A DNA stretch of 64,000 nt from a gamma proteobacterium symbiont of Ctena orbiculata (GCA_003058525.1 QBVD01000059.1:32811-96810); one strand, 5' to 3'; numbered from the stretch's first letter, positions 49,510 to 59,604 are shown. Program-made: numbers and translations. The notes: generated by a model not told the origin, from the letters alone.

Positions 49510-50184
49510 ATGACACAGTTACTGGAATCCGGGAGCTTGTGGAAGAAGATTCGCACACGTACAGAGTCAGCCATCGCCAGAGGCGCGCTTCACCCCATTC
49601 CGACAGATTTCAATATCGTGCAACAGGGTGGACTCGAGTTTATGGTGCGCGTTGCGCATAACCTGAATCGCAAAACACGGGATAAAGTAAAACAAACCGC
49701 CATTCCTTCAAGTGTCCCTTCCAATCCTTTCCTGCCACCGGAACCTGAGATGACGGTTGCGGATATTACAGCGACCCATCTCTCGGTACTGAATAAATTC
49801 AACGTTGTAGAGAACCATCTACTGATTGTGACCCGTGATTTTCAGCATCAGGAGCAATTGCTGACCCTTGATGACTTCGAAGCGCTTTGGATCTGCCTGA
49901 GGGAGTACCCTTCACTCGGTTTCTATAATGGTGGTGCCGCAGCCGGCGCCAGCCAACGACATAAACACCTGCAGCTGGTTCCGCTGCCGCTCTATCAGGG
50001 GCAATCCGGCACCCCGTTTGACGCTCTCTATAACAATGCCCCACAGGGGGAGGCATTGCATAGCCTGAAGCAACTCCCATTCCTGCATTGCTGGTCCCCA
50101 TTGCCGGGTGAACTCGCCGACAACCGCTCGCTGCCTGGGCACCCGCCAATACACCCAGACTGCCAAACAGCAGAATACAAATGA
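49510..50184 (+). pseudogene. Truncated Ap4A phosphorylase / ATP adenylyltransferase
   Basis: The reading begins MTQLLESGSLWKKI and follows the Apa2-type diadenosine tetraphosphate phosphorylase family, including the Ap4A_phos N-terminal region (SNPFLPPEPEMTVADIT) and the catalytic HxHxQ motif in SQRHKHLQLVPLPL. Homology stops after about 202 residues near 50115 (LPFLHCWSPLPGEL). The last 22 codons are the antisense of the transporter fragment from the other side, so the C-terminal domain is lost. The catalytic His motif survives, but the missing third of the protein argues for loss of function. The frame is also open upstream to 49414, without homology. Confidence 0.75.
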
Positions 50185-50968
50185 TACTGATCCAGGCAGC
50201 ATGCAGAAAACTCCTTCGAGTTGTCTGGCGATCGGCAAGAAACCCCCGGTCCATCATCACCGGATCATGCATGGGATAACTCCAGATCTGGAGCAAGGCA
50301 ACCAGCATCAATACCGGACCCGGTTGATCGAACTGGAACGGTATGAACAGAATGTTCTGCAAGGTGAGATGTCCTCCGCCCATCACCAGAGTGATCAGAA
50401 TACCCAGAATCAAAATGAAGATCAGCATCTGGAACAGATCGGTCCTGAGTGACGCATGCAGACCGCCCAGCATGGAATAGAGCAATGTCACGGCTGCCAG
50501 GCCGATCACCGCCAGCGCATAGGAGCCACTCCCGGCGGCGCCGAAGAGTATGCCAATCACCAGCAAGTTGGCGAATACCTCACTGCTCAGACGGATCCCG
50601 ATCACCAGGTTGTAGCAGCGAGTCCCCCAATCCCCGAAACGGTCGTATAAAAATCCCTGAATACTGGTATAACCCTTACGAAAGCGCAGATCGTCGATAA
50701 TCAGGCCGCCGGTGAGAAACGACAGATAATAAAAGGCGTAGGCAAGCGTACCCCACAGCCCATAGTAAAAACCCAGTATCGCGGCATTCATCAAGGATCG
50801 CGCGAAGATCCATGTTGTCACTTGAGAAAAGGTCAAGGTCAACAGGCCCGGTACCCCGCCAGCCGGTGAAAGACCCTGAAAAAAAGTACCGCCATTATCA
50901 GCTTTCGGAGTGATGATGATAGATACCGTTGCCACAACGGCAATCAATACAGGCAGTACGTATTCCAT
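50110..50968 (-). pseudogene. Truncated sodium:solute symporter
   Basis: The N-terminus MEYVLPVLIAVVATVSIII begins a polytopic membrane protein with the layout of SSS-family transporters: about eight hydrophobic helices with TFSQVTTWIFARS, GYTSIQGFLYDRFGDWG and PMHDPVMMDRGFLADR. A good GGGAG lies 5 bases before the ATG. After about residue 285 (FGSLGVLAG) the frame continues to 49799, but there it reads the antisense of the adenylyltransferase fragment, so the last third to half of the transporter is missing. The substrate is not identifiable. The breakpoint lies within about 50110-50135. Confidence 0.75.
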
Positions 50969-51539
50969 TTAAGCTCCCGTTGAAATCGTCTCGAATCAGT
51001 AATTCCGGCTTGGAAGTGTATTCAGTTATTTATGAATAAAACAGAGACTGATCTTATGTCTACGTCCATAGGATTAATATGGATTCAAAGCAGTCGTTGA
51101 TACTTGATCCTAAAGCCGGTTTCCTGTTAAAGCCGTTTTTATTGGCGCATTTTCAGGCGCGATAGTGGCAACATGCATTCATGCTATCAGGCCCTAGTGT
51201 TCGGATCTCAGATCACCACTCCCAGCTTCCACTACGGCACGCTCCGATCTCCTTGTCTGTTGCGTTGTCTTAATTGCCTTAACACCCAGCGGCCCGACAA
51301 TGTTGGCACAGAGACTGGGAAAGGCGCTGATGACAGAAACCAGCAATGAAGCCTGATAGGGAATTGCCTGGCGTGTTGGCGCGTCTGCGGCTCCCAAGCC
51401 CTGTTGAAGAAGCCATACATCTTATGTGATACGCTCTGCCTCTGAATCCAGGGGCATTCACCCCTCTTCAGTCATTAACCTTTCCCCTGTTGGATACGCT
51501 GATTCCTGTATCTTTTGGGGTAATTTGGAATACGCCTCA
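50969..51539. other. 571-bp stretch without a convincing gene
   Basis: A minus-strand open frame at 51194-51397 (67 residues, hydrophobic middle, basic C-terminus) could be a decayed remnant but has no recognised homology. No tRNA, strong terminator or long inverted repeat was seen. The sequence between the truncated symporter and sprT may be debris of the same rearrangement. Confidence 0.35.
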
Positions 51540-52034
51540 ATGCAGAGCGATCAACTGCAATCTCTTGTGAGAAAGAAAACCGGAGAACTGCTGCGGACCG
51601 GCTGCCGACAATTCGGCCTCGGCATCGAGTATCCCGAGGTCCGGTTTGACCTGATTGGCAAGACCGCCGGCATGGTGTTGTTTCCGGCAAAGGGCCGTAG
51701 CATCATTCGTTACAACTTGCCACTGCTCATGAGATACCGGGAGGCGTTCATCGAAGCCACTGTACCCCACGAGGTCTCACACCTGATCGCCCACGCATTG
51801 CACGGGCCACGAATCAAACCCCATGGCACAGAGTGGAAAATGATCATGAAGCTGTTCCACGCTTCACCGAAACGCTGTCATAATTTCGATACGGAACAGG
51901 CGGGGGGAAAGAAGCTACGCTATTTCGATTACCGTTGCGACTGCCGGGACCATCGCTTGAGCGCCATTCGTCACAACAGGCTCATACAAGGCACCATCTA
52001 CCTCTGTAGACATTGTGGTTCTCAGTTAAGATGA
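51540..52034 (+). CDS. sprT: SprT family zinc metalloprotease
   Basis: The 164 residues match E. coli SprT (165). The catalytic zinc motif HEVSHLIAH lies at about 75-83, followed by GPRIKPHGTEWKMIM, which supplies the third ligand region. The C-terminal zinc-ribbon-like part has RCDC and CRHC. The ATG at 51540 (MQSDQLQSLVRKK) is chosen over the in-frame start at 51426 because the extra 38 residues lack homology. A role in protein-DNA crosslink repair is suggested by the Spartan relatives; the bacterial role is not settled. Confidence 0.9.
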   Translation: MQSDQLQSLVRKKTGELLRTGCRQFGLGIEYPEVRFDLIGKTAGMVLFPAKGRSIIRYNLPLLMRYREAFIEATVPHEVSHLIAHALHGPRIKPHGTEWKMIMKLFHASPKRCHNFDTEQAGGKKLRYFDYRCDCRDHRLSAIRHNRLIQGTIYLCRHCGSQLR

Positions 52035-52084
52035 ACTCAAATCTGACTTACCACAGGATTGTTGTCAGACCGACACCTCTCCTC

Positions 52085-52357
52085 TCAAAATGTTGCCGCT
52101 TCGATTATTTTTCTTTTCTGCGCCAGACTCATTCGCTTAATCTGGCATTCGCGGCGTAGTGCATCGCCATGACATCTCATCCCCTCCACAAAGACAAGTT
52201 CAACCGGGGTGCGTCCTCGGGTATATTTAGCACCAGTGCCGCTGTTGTGCTGCGCCACGCGTTTCTCAAGATCCTTGGCGATGCCCGTATAGAGGGATCG
52301 ATCAGAGCATTGCAGTATGTAGACATACCAGGATTGAGGGTCATTCCTCTGCGTCAT
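52085..52357 (-). CDS. GIY-YIG nuclease-superfamily protein (UPF0213/YhbQ-like)
   Basis: A 90-residue single-domain GIY-YIG protein. It has WYVYILQCSDRSLYTGIAKDL, in which VYI and YTGI fill the GIY/YIG positions, then the conserved Arg and His of KRVAQHNSG and a C-terminal Glu in LRRECQIKRM. Members are small predicted nucleases with largely unknown roles in DNA damage tolerance. It converges on sprT and is close to the sox genes without shared orientation. Confidence 0.88.
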   Translation of the reverse strand: MTQRNDPQSWYVYILQCSDRSLYTGIAKDLEKRVAQHNSGTGAKYTRGRTPVELVFVEGMRCHGDALRRECQIKRMSLAQKRKIIEAATF

Positions 52358-52478
52358 CGGATGAAATTGGGCCCGTTAGGAGTGGTAATTGCATTCATAT
52401 TATACAAAAAACCTGTTTTTCCACAGGTGATACCGGGGTAAACCACAACCTTTTTCACCATTTTCTGGACTTTACACG

Positions 52479-52502
52479 GCATTGTTATAAAGATAACAAT
52501 GC
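52479..52502. promoter_or_regulatory. Perfect palindrome upstream of soxX
   Basis: GCATTGTTAT-AAAG-ATAACAATGC has perfect 10-bp arms and is centred about 147 bp before the soxX start codon. It is AT-rich within and has no T tract, so it reads as an operator for a dimeric regulator, not a terminator. The regulator is unknown; no sox regulator gene is present in the window. Confidence 0.5.
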
Positions 52503-52637
52503 TCAATGCCTAAAAAACGTCCTAAAGAGGCACAGGCAATCAAGCGACTTGTTGTACCATACTTACACGAGATATCAGGCATTACCGCCTAAATAACAAC
52601 AGGTTAGAACCACATTCACCCCCATCTGGAGGATACG

Positions 52638-53009
52638 ATGATTGGTAATACCAAAAAGTGGATAGGAATGGCCGGCGCGATCAGCGTCCTAGCCGGTCAG
52701 TTTCTGGTCTCCCCTGCAATCTTCGCCGAAGGAGGCAATGCTGTCGCGGAGGGAAAGAAGATCTCATTTGACAGAAAAAAAGGGAATTGCCTCGCATGCC
52801 ATAATATTATTGGCGCGCCTTCACCGGGTAACATCGCACCCGCACTGGTCGCAATGAAATCCCGCTTTCCGAAAAAGGAAGATCTGCGCATGCAGATTTG
52901 GGATGCAACTATCAAGAATCCCGAATCAGCCATGCCCCCTTTCGGCAAACACGGAATCCTCTCCGAAGCTGATTTCGAAAAAGTCGTCGAGTACATCTGG
53001 ACACTCTGA
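52638..53009 (+). CDS. soxX: SoxX, monohaem c-type cytochrome of thiosulfate oxidation
   Basis: SoxX pairs with SoxA to load thiosulfate onto the SoxYZ carrier in the periplasm. The 123 residues have a signal peptide (about 1-30, ending AIFA), a haem motif CLACH at 51-55, and the SAMPPFG segment near 97-103, where Met99 is the likely distal haem ligand. GGAGG lies 6 bases before the ATG. It starts a four-gene run soxX-A-K-L on the plus strand with intergenic gaps of 25-55 bp. Confidence 0.95.
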   Translation: MIGNTKKWIGMAGAISVLAGQFLVSPAIFAEGGNAVAEGKKISFDRKKGNCLACHNIIGAPSPGNIAPALVAMKSRFPKKEDLRMQIWDATIKNPESAMPPFGKHGILSEADFEKVVEYIWTL

Positions 53010-53062
53010 GTGTTTCCGCGATTTTTACTCCAGACAGCAACTCCTTTGAGGATTGAAAGATC

Positions 53063-53902
53063 ATGAAACAACTATTTCGTCAATTAACCGCGATGGTTAT
53101 AAGCTGTTGCTTTATCACTGCAGCACAGGCAACAACCCCTGAGGAGGACCTTAAGGCCTTCCAGAAATTTTATGAAAAACGTTTTCCCAATGTAGAGACT
53201 GCCGACTACATCAATGGCGCCTATGCTATCGATCCGGTGGGCCGGGAAAACTGGGAGGCCATCGAAGAATTTCCACCCTATGAGCCATTCATCGATGAAG
53301 GCCAGGCCATATGGGAAAAACCTTTTGCCAACGGCAAGACTTTCAAGGACTGCTTTCCGGATGGTCCTGCCCTTGGCGGCAAGTACCCGCGCTGGGACAA
53401 GGAAAAAAGCATGGTCATGACCCTGCCTTTGGCACTCAACAACTGTCTCGAGGCTAACGGTGAGAAGCCCATGAAATATAAGAAGGGGCCAATCAATGAT
53501 ATCCTCTCCTATATATCCTTTGAATCGCGTGGTCAGATCACCAATGTGGAGATTCCCACTGATGATCCCGGCGCCCTTGCGGCCTATGAGGCAGGTAAGA
53601 AGTTCTACTATACCCGTCGCGGTCAGCTCAATTTCGCCTGCGCTCACTGCCATCTGCAGAACGCCGGCATGATTCTGCGAACAGAGATCCTCAGCCCCGC
53701 GCTCGGGCACACCACTCACTTCCCCGTCTATCGTTCCAAATGGGGTACCGTAGGCACACTGCATCGTCGTTTCACTGGCTGTAACAAGCAGGTCCGTGCA
53801 AAGCCTTTCAAAGCCCATGGTGAAGAGTATCGCAATCTCGAATACTTCCTTACCTACATGAGCAACGGACTGCCGTTAAACGGACCTGGCGCCAGAAAAT
53901 AG
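53063..53902 (+). CDS. soxA: SoxA, c-type cytochrome of thiosulfate oxidation
   Basis: The catalytic partner of SoxX. The 279 residues start with a signal peptide (about 1-23). One haem motif, FACAHCH, is at 193-197, and Cys240 in FTGCNKQVRAKPF is the active-site cysteine that ligates the haem and becomes the cysteine persulfide. In the N-terminal half, Cys97 and Cys128 replace the second haem, so this is the mono-haem class of SoxA with a likely disulfide. It lies 53 bp after soxX. Confidence 0.95.
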   Translation: MKQLFRQLTAMVISCCFITAAQATTPEEDLKAFQKFYEKRFPNVETADYINGAYAIDPVGRENWEAIEEFPPYEPFIDEGQAIWEKPFANGKTFKDCFPDGPALGGKYPRWDKEKSMVMTLPLALNNCLEANGEKPMKYKKGPINDILSYISFESRGQITNVEIPTDDPGALAAYEAGKKFYYTRRGQLNFACAHCHLQNAGMILRTEILSPALGHTTHFPVYRSKWGTVGTLHRRFTGCNKQVRAKPFKAHGEEYRNLEYFLTYMSNGLPLNGPGARK

Positions 53903-53956
53903 CAACCGCAATCAGCTAACTGCTAAAAAAAGATTTACGCGATCGGAGTAAAAACG

Positions 53957-54289
53957 ATGCACAAAAAATCAGTTCTCTTTTCAAGTTTGCTGGTCTGGGT
54001 ATTAGGTTCAGGCCTTGCAACCACATCGATGGCGGATGAAGTCTCTGCCGAAAAAGTAAAACAATTGATTGAAGCCGCGGATGAAGCCAGAAAACAGGCC
54101 GCCAGTGTTAACGGTGAATGGCGTGACACGGGTAAAATGATCAAGAAGGCAAAGGAATTGTTGAAGAAAGGCGATTTTGTGGCAGCCGCCAAGCTTGCCA
54201 ACAAGGCCGCCAAACAGGGACACTTGGGTTATGAACAGGCAATGTCCCAGAAAGATCTGAAAATGCCCTCTTACCTACACTACGAATAA
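53957..54289 (+). CDS. soxK: SoxK-like SoxXA-binding protein
   Basis: A small exported protein of 110 residues with a signal peptide (about 1-26) and a helical, Ala/Lys-rich mature part (AKELLKKGDFVAAAKLANKA). It is the third gene of the soxXAKL cluster known from purple and other sulfur bacteria, where it stabilises or joins SoxX and SoxA. The YEQAMSQKDLKMPSYL ending fits that family. No metal or haem motif is present. Confidence 0.85.
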   Translation: MHKKSVLFSSLLVWVLGSGLATTSMADEVSAEKVKQLIEAADEARKQAASVNGEWRDTGKMIKKAKELLKKGDFVAAAKLANKAAKQGHLGYEQAMSQKDLKMPSYLHYE

Positions 54290-54314
54290 TGGCTAACGCC
54301 TGGAGGAAGACATA

Positions 54315-54986
54315 ATGAAGTTTGTCAAAGCACTCATGCTTACCGCACTTGTCAGTGGCGTTGCATTCTCGTCCCAACTACTTGCGGCCGATGGCAATCA
54401 GATCACTCCCGGTCTGCAATCCGTTGAAGTGACACATAGCGGCGAAAAGGTGATCATCACACGAGCGTCCGACAAAGGGGCGAAAATCCCGGGTACATTC
54501 GCCAAGGTTTCCCGTCACTGCCCTCCTTTCTGTATCCAACCCGCGACCGTTGCCGCCGGTGTGGAAACAGTTGGCGAACTGGAGGTTCTCGGTTACCTGA
54601 AGAGAATCGGTGACGGTGACCGTAAGGTTCTGGTCATCGATTCGCGTACTCCCGACTGGATTATCCGCGGTACTATTCCCGGGTCGGTCAACATCCCCTG
54701 GAATAAGATCAACGTGGATCTTCAAGGCACCTTTGAAGTCGCTGCAGAAGCGGAAGGCGTACATGACATATTGGTCAATCAACTTGGGGTTCAAGAGATC
54801 AACGGCACTCTCGACTTCCGCAACGCCAAGACCCTGGTGATGTTCTGTAACGGCAGCTGGTGCCCGCAGTCGTCCACCAATATCAAAACCCTGATCAAGC
54901 TGGGATACCCTACCTATAAACTAAAGTGGTATCGCGGCGGTATGCAGGATTGGGTCAGCCTGGGACTTACAACCATCAATAAATAG
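54315..54986 (+). CDS. soxL: SoxL-like periplasmic rhodanese
   Basis: The 223 residues have a signal peptide (about 1-25) and a rhodanese domain (about 85-218). The active-site loop CNGSWCPQS is at 178-186, Cys178 being the catalytic persulfide cysteine. VIDSRTPDWIIRGTIPGSVNIPW is the N-terminal rhodanese signature. In soxXAKL clusters this sulfurtransferase is thought to help recycle SoxYZ by accepting its sulfane sulfur. A terminator follows at 55014-55040. Confidence 0.93.
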   Translation: MKFVKALMLTALVSGVAFSSQLLAADGNQITPGLQSVEVTHSGEKVIITRASDKGAKIPGTFAKVSRHCPPFCIQPATVAAGVETVGELEVLGYLKRIGDGDRKVLVIDSRTPDWIIRGTIPGSVNIPWNKINVDLQGTFEVAAEAEGVHDILVNQLGVQEINGTLDFRNAKTLVMFCNGSWCPQSSTNIKTLIKLGYPTYKLKWYRGGMQDWVSLGLTTINK

Positions 54987-55013
54987 ACCTGTTGTTTTGT
55001 CATTCTAGGTAAT

Positions 55014-55040
55014 GAGGCTGCCGCAAGGCAGCCTTTTTTA
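55014..55040 (+). terminator. Rho-independent terminator of soxXAKL
   Basis: GGCTGCC-gcaa-GGCAGCC is followed by six T residues, 29 bp after the soxL stop codon, in the right orientation. It marks soxXAKL as one operon. Confidence 0.92.
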
Positions 55041-55185
55041 TGCAAGCCGCAAATGGACGCGAATCACCGCAATTTTTCGCTAATGGTATGAGAATGTGAA
55101 TGGTTGCTTCTCAATACTCTGCGAAATTTCGTCGAAATCAATTTGCGTAAATTTGCGGTGATTCGCGTTCATTCGCGGTTAAGAA
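55041..55185. repeat. Inverted pair of the CGCAAATGAACGC-type repeat
   Basis: Left arm at 55041-55085 (TGCAAGCCGCAAATGGACGC then GAATCACCGC) and right arm, inverted, at 55136-55185 (ATTTGCGGTGATTCGCGTTC then ATTCGCGG) flank 50 bp of unique DNA. Each arm also resembles the units at 2173 and 49379. It directly follows the sox terminator. Confidence 0.7.
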
Positions 55186-55286
55186 ACAATGGCGTCCTGA
55201 TAGTGGATTGATGTTGATCGTTCACCCCAATCCGGGAGCGGAAGGGCAGAAAAAAGGGCTACCTGAGACAGGTAACCCTAATTATT

Positions 55287-55363
55287 TGGTCCGGGCGGGG
55301 TGATTCGAACACCCGACCCCTACAACCCCATTGTAGTGCGCTACCAGACTGCGCTACGCCCGG
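55287..55363 (-). tRNA. proL: tRNA-Pro(GGG)
   Basis: The minus strand starts CCGGGCGTAGCGCAGTCTGG, with anticodon stem CTACA/TGTAG around the loop ATGGGGT (anticodon GGG, codon CCC, and CCU by wobble), T arm GGTGTTCGAATCACC and an encoded CCA. The acceptor stem CCGGGCG/CGCCCGG pairs fully. Confidence 0.95.
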
Positions 55364-55416
55364 AAAGAGCGGCAATACTAGGCAGTTAATCGGCCTATGT
55401 CAATCTGAGACGGGCT

Positions 55417-55776
55417 TTATCTTTTAAGGATTTGCAGAACTTCTTCGAGTTCACTACGTAACTGCTTGACGATCTGCTGGCTCTGCTGCAGATCCTCCTT
55501 CGCTGTATCGCCGGAGAGCTGCTGTCGCGCACCACCGATGGTAAACCCCTGCTCATACAGGAGACTGCGAATCTGCCTGATCATAAGCACATCATGGCGT
55601 TGATAGTAACGTCTGTTACCGCGCCGCTTGACAGGTTTCAGTTGCGGGAACTCCTGTTCCCAGTAACGCAATACATGGGGTTTCACCTGACAGAGGTCAC
55701 TGACCTCACCAATGGTAAAATACCTTTTACCCGGAATTGCGGGTAGATCTAGATTACTGCTGCTCGGATCCAGCAT
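55417..55776 (-). CDS. MerR-family regulator next to ihfA
   Basis: A 119-residue MerR-type protein: winged helix [26 protein letters not shown] (about 19-44), then the wing residues [15 protein letters not shown] and a C-terminal coiled-coil helix (about 85-115) rich in Gln/Glu for dimerisation. It has no effector-binding domain. The gene's start overlaps the end of ihfA by 23 bases, the arrangement common in gammaproteobacteria. Its regulon is not known. Confidence 0.9.
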   Translation of the reverse strand: MLDPSSSNLDLPAIPGKRYFTIGEVSDLCQVKPHVLRYWEQEFPQLKPVKRRGNRRYYQRHDVLMIRQIRSLLYEQGFTIGGARQQLSGDTAKEDLQQSQQIVKQLRSELEEVLQILKR

Positions 55777-56056
55777 AGGCTTCCACTCGTGCCTTTAATT
55801 TTTGACCGGGTCTGAAAGTAACCACTCTACGTGCGGAGATGGGGATCTCCTTTCCGGTTTTGGGATTACGCCCGGGTCGTTGTTTTTTCTCACGCAGATC
55901 GAAGTTTCCGAATCCGGAAAGTTTGACCTGTCCCCCTCTTTCAAGAGATTGTCGGATCTCCTCGAAGAACATCTCCACCATCTCTTTGGCCTCACGTTTG
56001 TTCAGACCAAGCTCATCGAAGAGCCTGGCGGCCATGTCTGCTTTTGTTAATGCCAT
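55754..56056 (-). CDS. ihfA: Integration host factor subunit alpha
   Basis: A 100-residue HU/IHF-fold DNA-bending protein: [20 protein letters not shown], the strand block [30 protein letters not shown] with the Pro that intercalates into DNA, and [17 protein letters not shown]. The RPGRNPKTG flank and position after pheT identify the alpha subunit. It begins 12 bp after the pheT stop codon and is cotranscribed with it in related genomes. Confidence 0.97.
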   Translation of the reverse strand: MALTKADMAARLFDELGLNKREAKEMVEMFFEEIRQSLERGGQVKLSGFGNFDLREKKQRPGRNPKTGKEIPISARRVVTFRPGQKLKARVEAYAGSEQQ

Positions 56057-56067
56057 CTCCGTCTACC

Positions 56068-58446
56068 CTACTCTCTAAGATTTGCACCTAAATCATCGCC
56101 CAGACGGCTTAACACCGTAGCGACCACATCATCAACTTCTTTATCAGTAAGGGTGTGTGATTTTTCCTGTAAAATCAATCCCAATGCGAGACTTTTTCGT
56201 CCCGAATCTATGTTTTCCCCAGTATAGACATCAAATAACAGTATGTCTGTAATTTTTTTGCCGGATACGTCACGAACGAGATTCCTAATTGACTCGAAAG
56301 TGACCGATTTATCGACAACAATGGCGATATCCCGCCTGATCGAGGGATATTTTGAGAGACTTTCAAAGGCCGGGAGCCTCCCTTGCGCCAGATTATCCAG
56401 TTTGATTTCGAATACAAAGGTGGTGCCGTTGAGATCGAGCTGTTTCTCGATTTCAGGATGTAACATCCCAATCATGCCCACTTTTTCACCCAATATGGCA
56501 ATTTCAGCGGTCTGGCCTGGGTGAAGCGCCGCATGTTCGGCTGCTGAAAAACTGATCCCATCCTGCTGTCCGGTGAGTGAAACAAGCGCCTCGATATCCG
56601 CTTTGACGTCATAGAAATCGCTACGCCGGTTTTTGCCTCCCCACTGCTCCGGGATAGCGTCTCCCGAGACCAGGCCACCCAACACGCGTTCCTGCCTTAT
56701 TTCGCCATCCTGCCGGTAGAAACAGAGCCCGGTTTCAAAGATTCGCACCCGCTGCTGTTGCCGTGACTGGTTATAACGCGCCGTTTGCAACAAACCAGGC
56801 CAGGTTGAGGTGCGCATCACCGACATCTCGGCGGAGATCGGATTGGCCAGACGGATGCCGCTCTTTTGCGGATCGACCAGGGCTTCAATCTCGGGGCTGA
56901 CAAAGCTGTAGGTAATCACCTCCTGGTAGTCACGACCGACCAACAGCAGCTTTGCCCGGTGCAGATCGAAATCGACTTCGGGCCGGTCATGCATCTCCAT
57001 TGCGGAGAGTCCGCGATTGGTCGGGATGCGCGCATAACCGTAGATACGCCCAATCTCTTCAATCAGGTCCTCCTCGATGGCGATATCGAAACGGCAGCTG
57101 GGGGCCTTCACGCGCCATCCCTGATCCGTCCTCTCTAGTCCCATTTCAAGACGGGCAAGGATGTCGCTCACTTCGTTGGCTGCTATCTCGACTCCCAGAA
57201 CCTTATTGACCCGCTGGGCTCTCAGCTCGATAAGTGGGCGCTGCTCGATCTGCTCCTCGTTCGCCACTTCCACCACCGGTCCAGGTTTGCCACCGGCAAT
57301 TTCGAGCAGCAGTTCGGTCGCACGCTCCATGGCCTTGGCCTGAAGTTGCGGATCGACACCGCGCTCAAAGCGATGGGATGAATCCGTATGCAGGCCATAG
57401 CTTCGGGCCTTGCCGCTGACGGCTATAGGGGCGAAGAAAGCACTCTCCAACAGGATATGACGGGTCGTATCACACACTGCAGAGTCATCCCCTCCCATAA
57501 TCCCTGCCAACGCCACCGGCTGTTGCGCATCAGCGATCACCAGCGTCTGCTCATCCAGTTCGATCTCCTGACCACCGATCAGAACCAGTTTTTCACCCTG
57601 TTCCGCCATGCGGACGCGGATTTTCCCGTCTATCCGTTCCAGGTCAAATCCGTGCATCGGCTGGCCCAGTTCAAGCAGCACATAGTTGGTGACATCCACC
57701 ACGGGCCCCAGGCTCCGGATATCGCTGCGGCGCAGTCGTTCCTGCATCCACAGGGGGGTCTCCGCATTGACATCCACATCACGCACAACACGGCAGAGAT
57801 ACCGGGGACAGGCGGCATCCGCTTCCAGATCGACTGCGACCCGATCATCGATAGCCGGTGTAACCACCTGCATGACGGGGGGCGTCACCGGGCATCGATT
57901 GATCACACCAACCTCCCTGGCAATCCCTGCCATACCGAGACAATCACCCCGGTCAGGCGTCAGATCGACATCGATGGCGCTATCCTCAAGCTGCAGAAAG
58001 CGCCTGAAATCCTCGCCGACAGGCGCATCGGCGGGTAACGGCATAATCCCATCGGAACTATCGGCCAGACCCAACTCACTGGCGGAACAGATCATACCGA
58101 ACGACGCCACACCGCGTAGTTTCGCTTTCTTGATCTTGAAATCGCCAGGCAACAGTGCCCCGACGGTCGCGACAGGCACGCGCATGCCCGCTGCCACATT
58201 TTTTGCACCACAGACAATTTGCAGCGGCTCGCCCTCTCCCACATTCACCGCGCAAACACTGAGCTTGTCCGCATCGGGATGTTGATCGCGACTGAGCACC
58301 TCACCGACAACCACACCGTTGAATTCGGCGGCCACAGGTTCAACAGAATCGACCTCCAGTCCCGCCATACTTAATTGATCGGCTAACTCCTGAGTGTTTA
58401 CCGAAGGATCGACCCACTCGCGCAACCATGCTTCACTGAATTTCAT
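56068..58446 (-). CDS. pheT: Phenylalanyl-tRNA synthetase beta subunit
   Basis: The 792 residues (E. coli 795) show the usual layout: N-terminal tRNA-binding/OB domain (about 40-150, VVVGEVLSRDQHPDADKLSV), B3/B4 editing domain (about 210-400, GHGFDLERID-type and SHRFERGVD), B5 (about 405-475), the catalytic-like core and the C-terminal anticodon-binding FDX-ACB domain (about 700-790, YPSIRRDIAIVVDKSV). It pairs with pheS as an alpha2-beta2 enzyme and lies 15 bp after pheS and just before ihfA. Confidence 0.97.
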   Translation of the reverse strand: MKFSEAWLREWVDPSVNTQELADQLSMAGLEVDSVEPVAAEFNGVVVGEVLSRDQHPDADKLSVCAVNVGEGEPLQIVCGAKNVAAGMRVPVATVGALLPGDFKIKKAKLRGVASFGMICSASELGLADSSDGIMPLPADAPVGEDFRRFLQLEDSAIDVDLTPDRGDCLGMAGIAREVGVINRCPVTPPVMQVVTPAIDDRVAVDLEADAACPRYLCRVVRDVDVNAETPLWMQERLRRSDIRSLGPVVDVTNYVLLELGQPMHGFDLERIDGKIRVRMAEQGEKLVLIGGQEIELDEQTLVIADAQQPVALAGIMGGDDSAVCDTTRHILLESAFFAPIAVSGKARSYGLHTDSSHRFERGVDPQLQAKAMERATELLLEIAGGKPGPVVEVANEEQIEQRPLIELRAQRVNKVLGVEIAANEVSDILARLEMGLERTDQGWRVKAPSCRFDIAIEEDLIEEIGRIYGYARIPTNRGLSAMEMHDRPEVDFDLHRAKLLLVGRDYQEVITYSFVSPEIEALVDPQKSGIRLANPISAEMSVMRTSTWPGLLQTARYNQSRQQQRVRIFETGLCFYRQDGEIRQERVLGGLVSGDAIPEQWGGKNRRSDFYDVKADIEALVSLTGQQDGISFSAAEHAALHPGQTAEIAILGEKVGMIGMLHPEIEKQLDLNGTTFVFEIKLDNLAQGRLPAFESLSKYPSIRRDIAIVVDKSVTFESIRNLVRDVSGKKITDILLFDVYTGENIDSGRKSLALGLILQEKSHTLTDKEVDDVVATVLSRLGDDLGANLRE

Positions 58447-58461
58447 GACGCTCTATTCACC

Positions 58462-59490
<1,029 letters not shown>

Positions 59491-59524
59491 CTAATAACCT
59501 CAAACGAATAATTGTTTTAAGTTT

Positions 59525-59604
59525 TGAGTTATGAGTTTTTAGTTTCTGCACTCGCTACACTCGCAATGCTATTTTGGTAACTTAAAACCAAAAACTCATA
59601 ACCC
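59525..59604. repeat. AT-rich inverted repeat upstream of pheS
   Basis: GAGTTATGAGTTTTTAGTTT and its near-inverse AAACCAAAAACTCATAACCC, 20-base arms with two or three mismatches, surround a 40-bp loop. It is just upstream of pheS on the transcribed strand and could form a long hairpin in the leader, or be a dispersed repeat. Confidence 0.55.

Noticed and set aside
51194..51397. 67-residue minus-strand ORF between the truncated symporter and sprT
   Set aside because: No recognisable family or ribosome-binding site; kept only as a note in the gene-free stretch.
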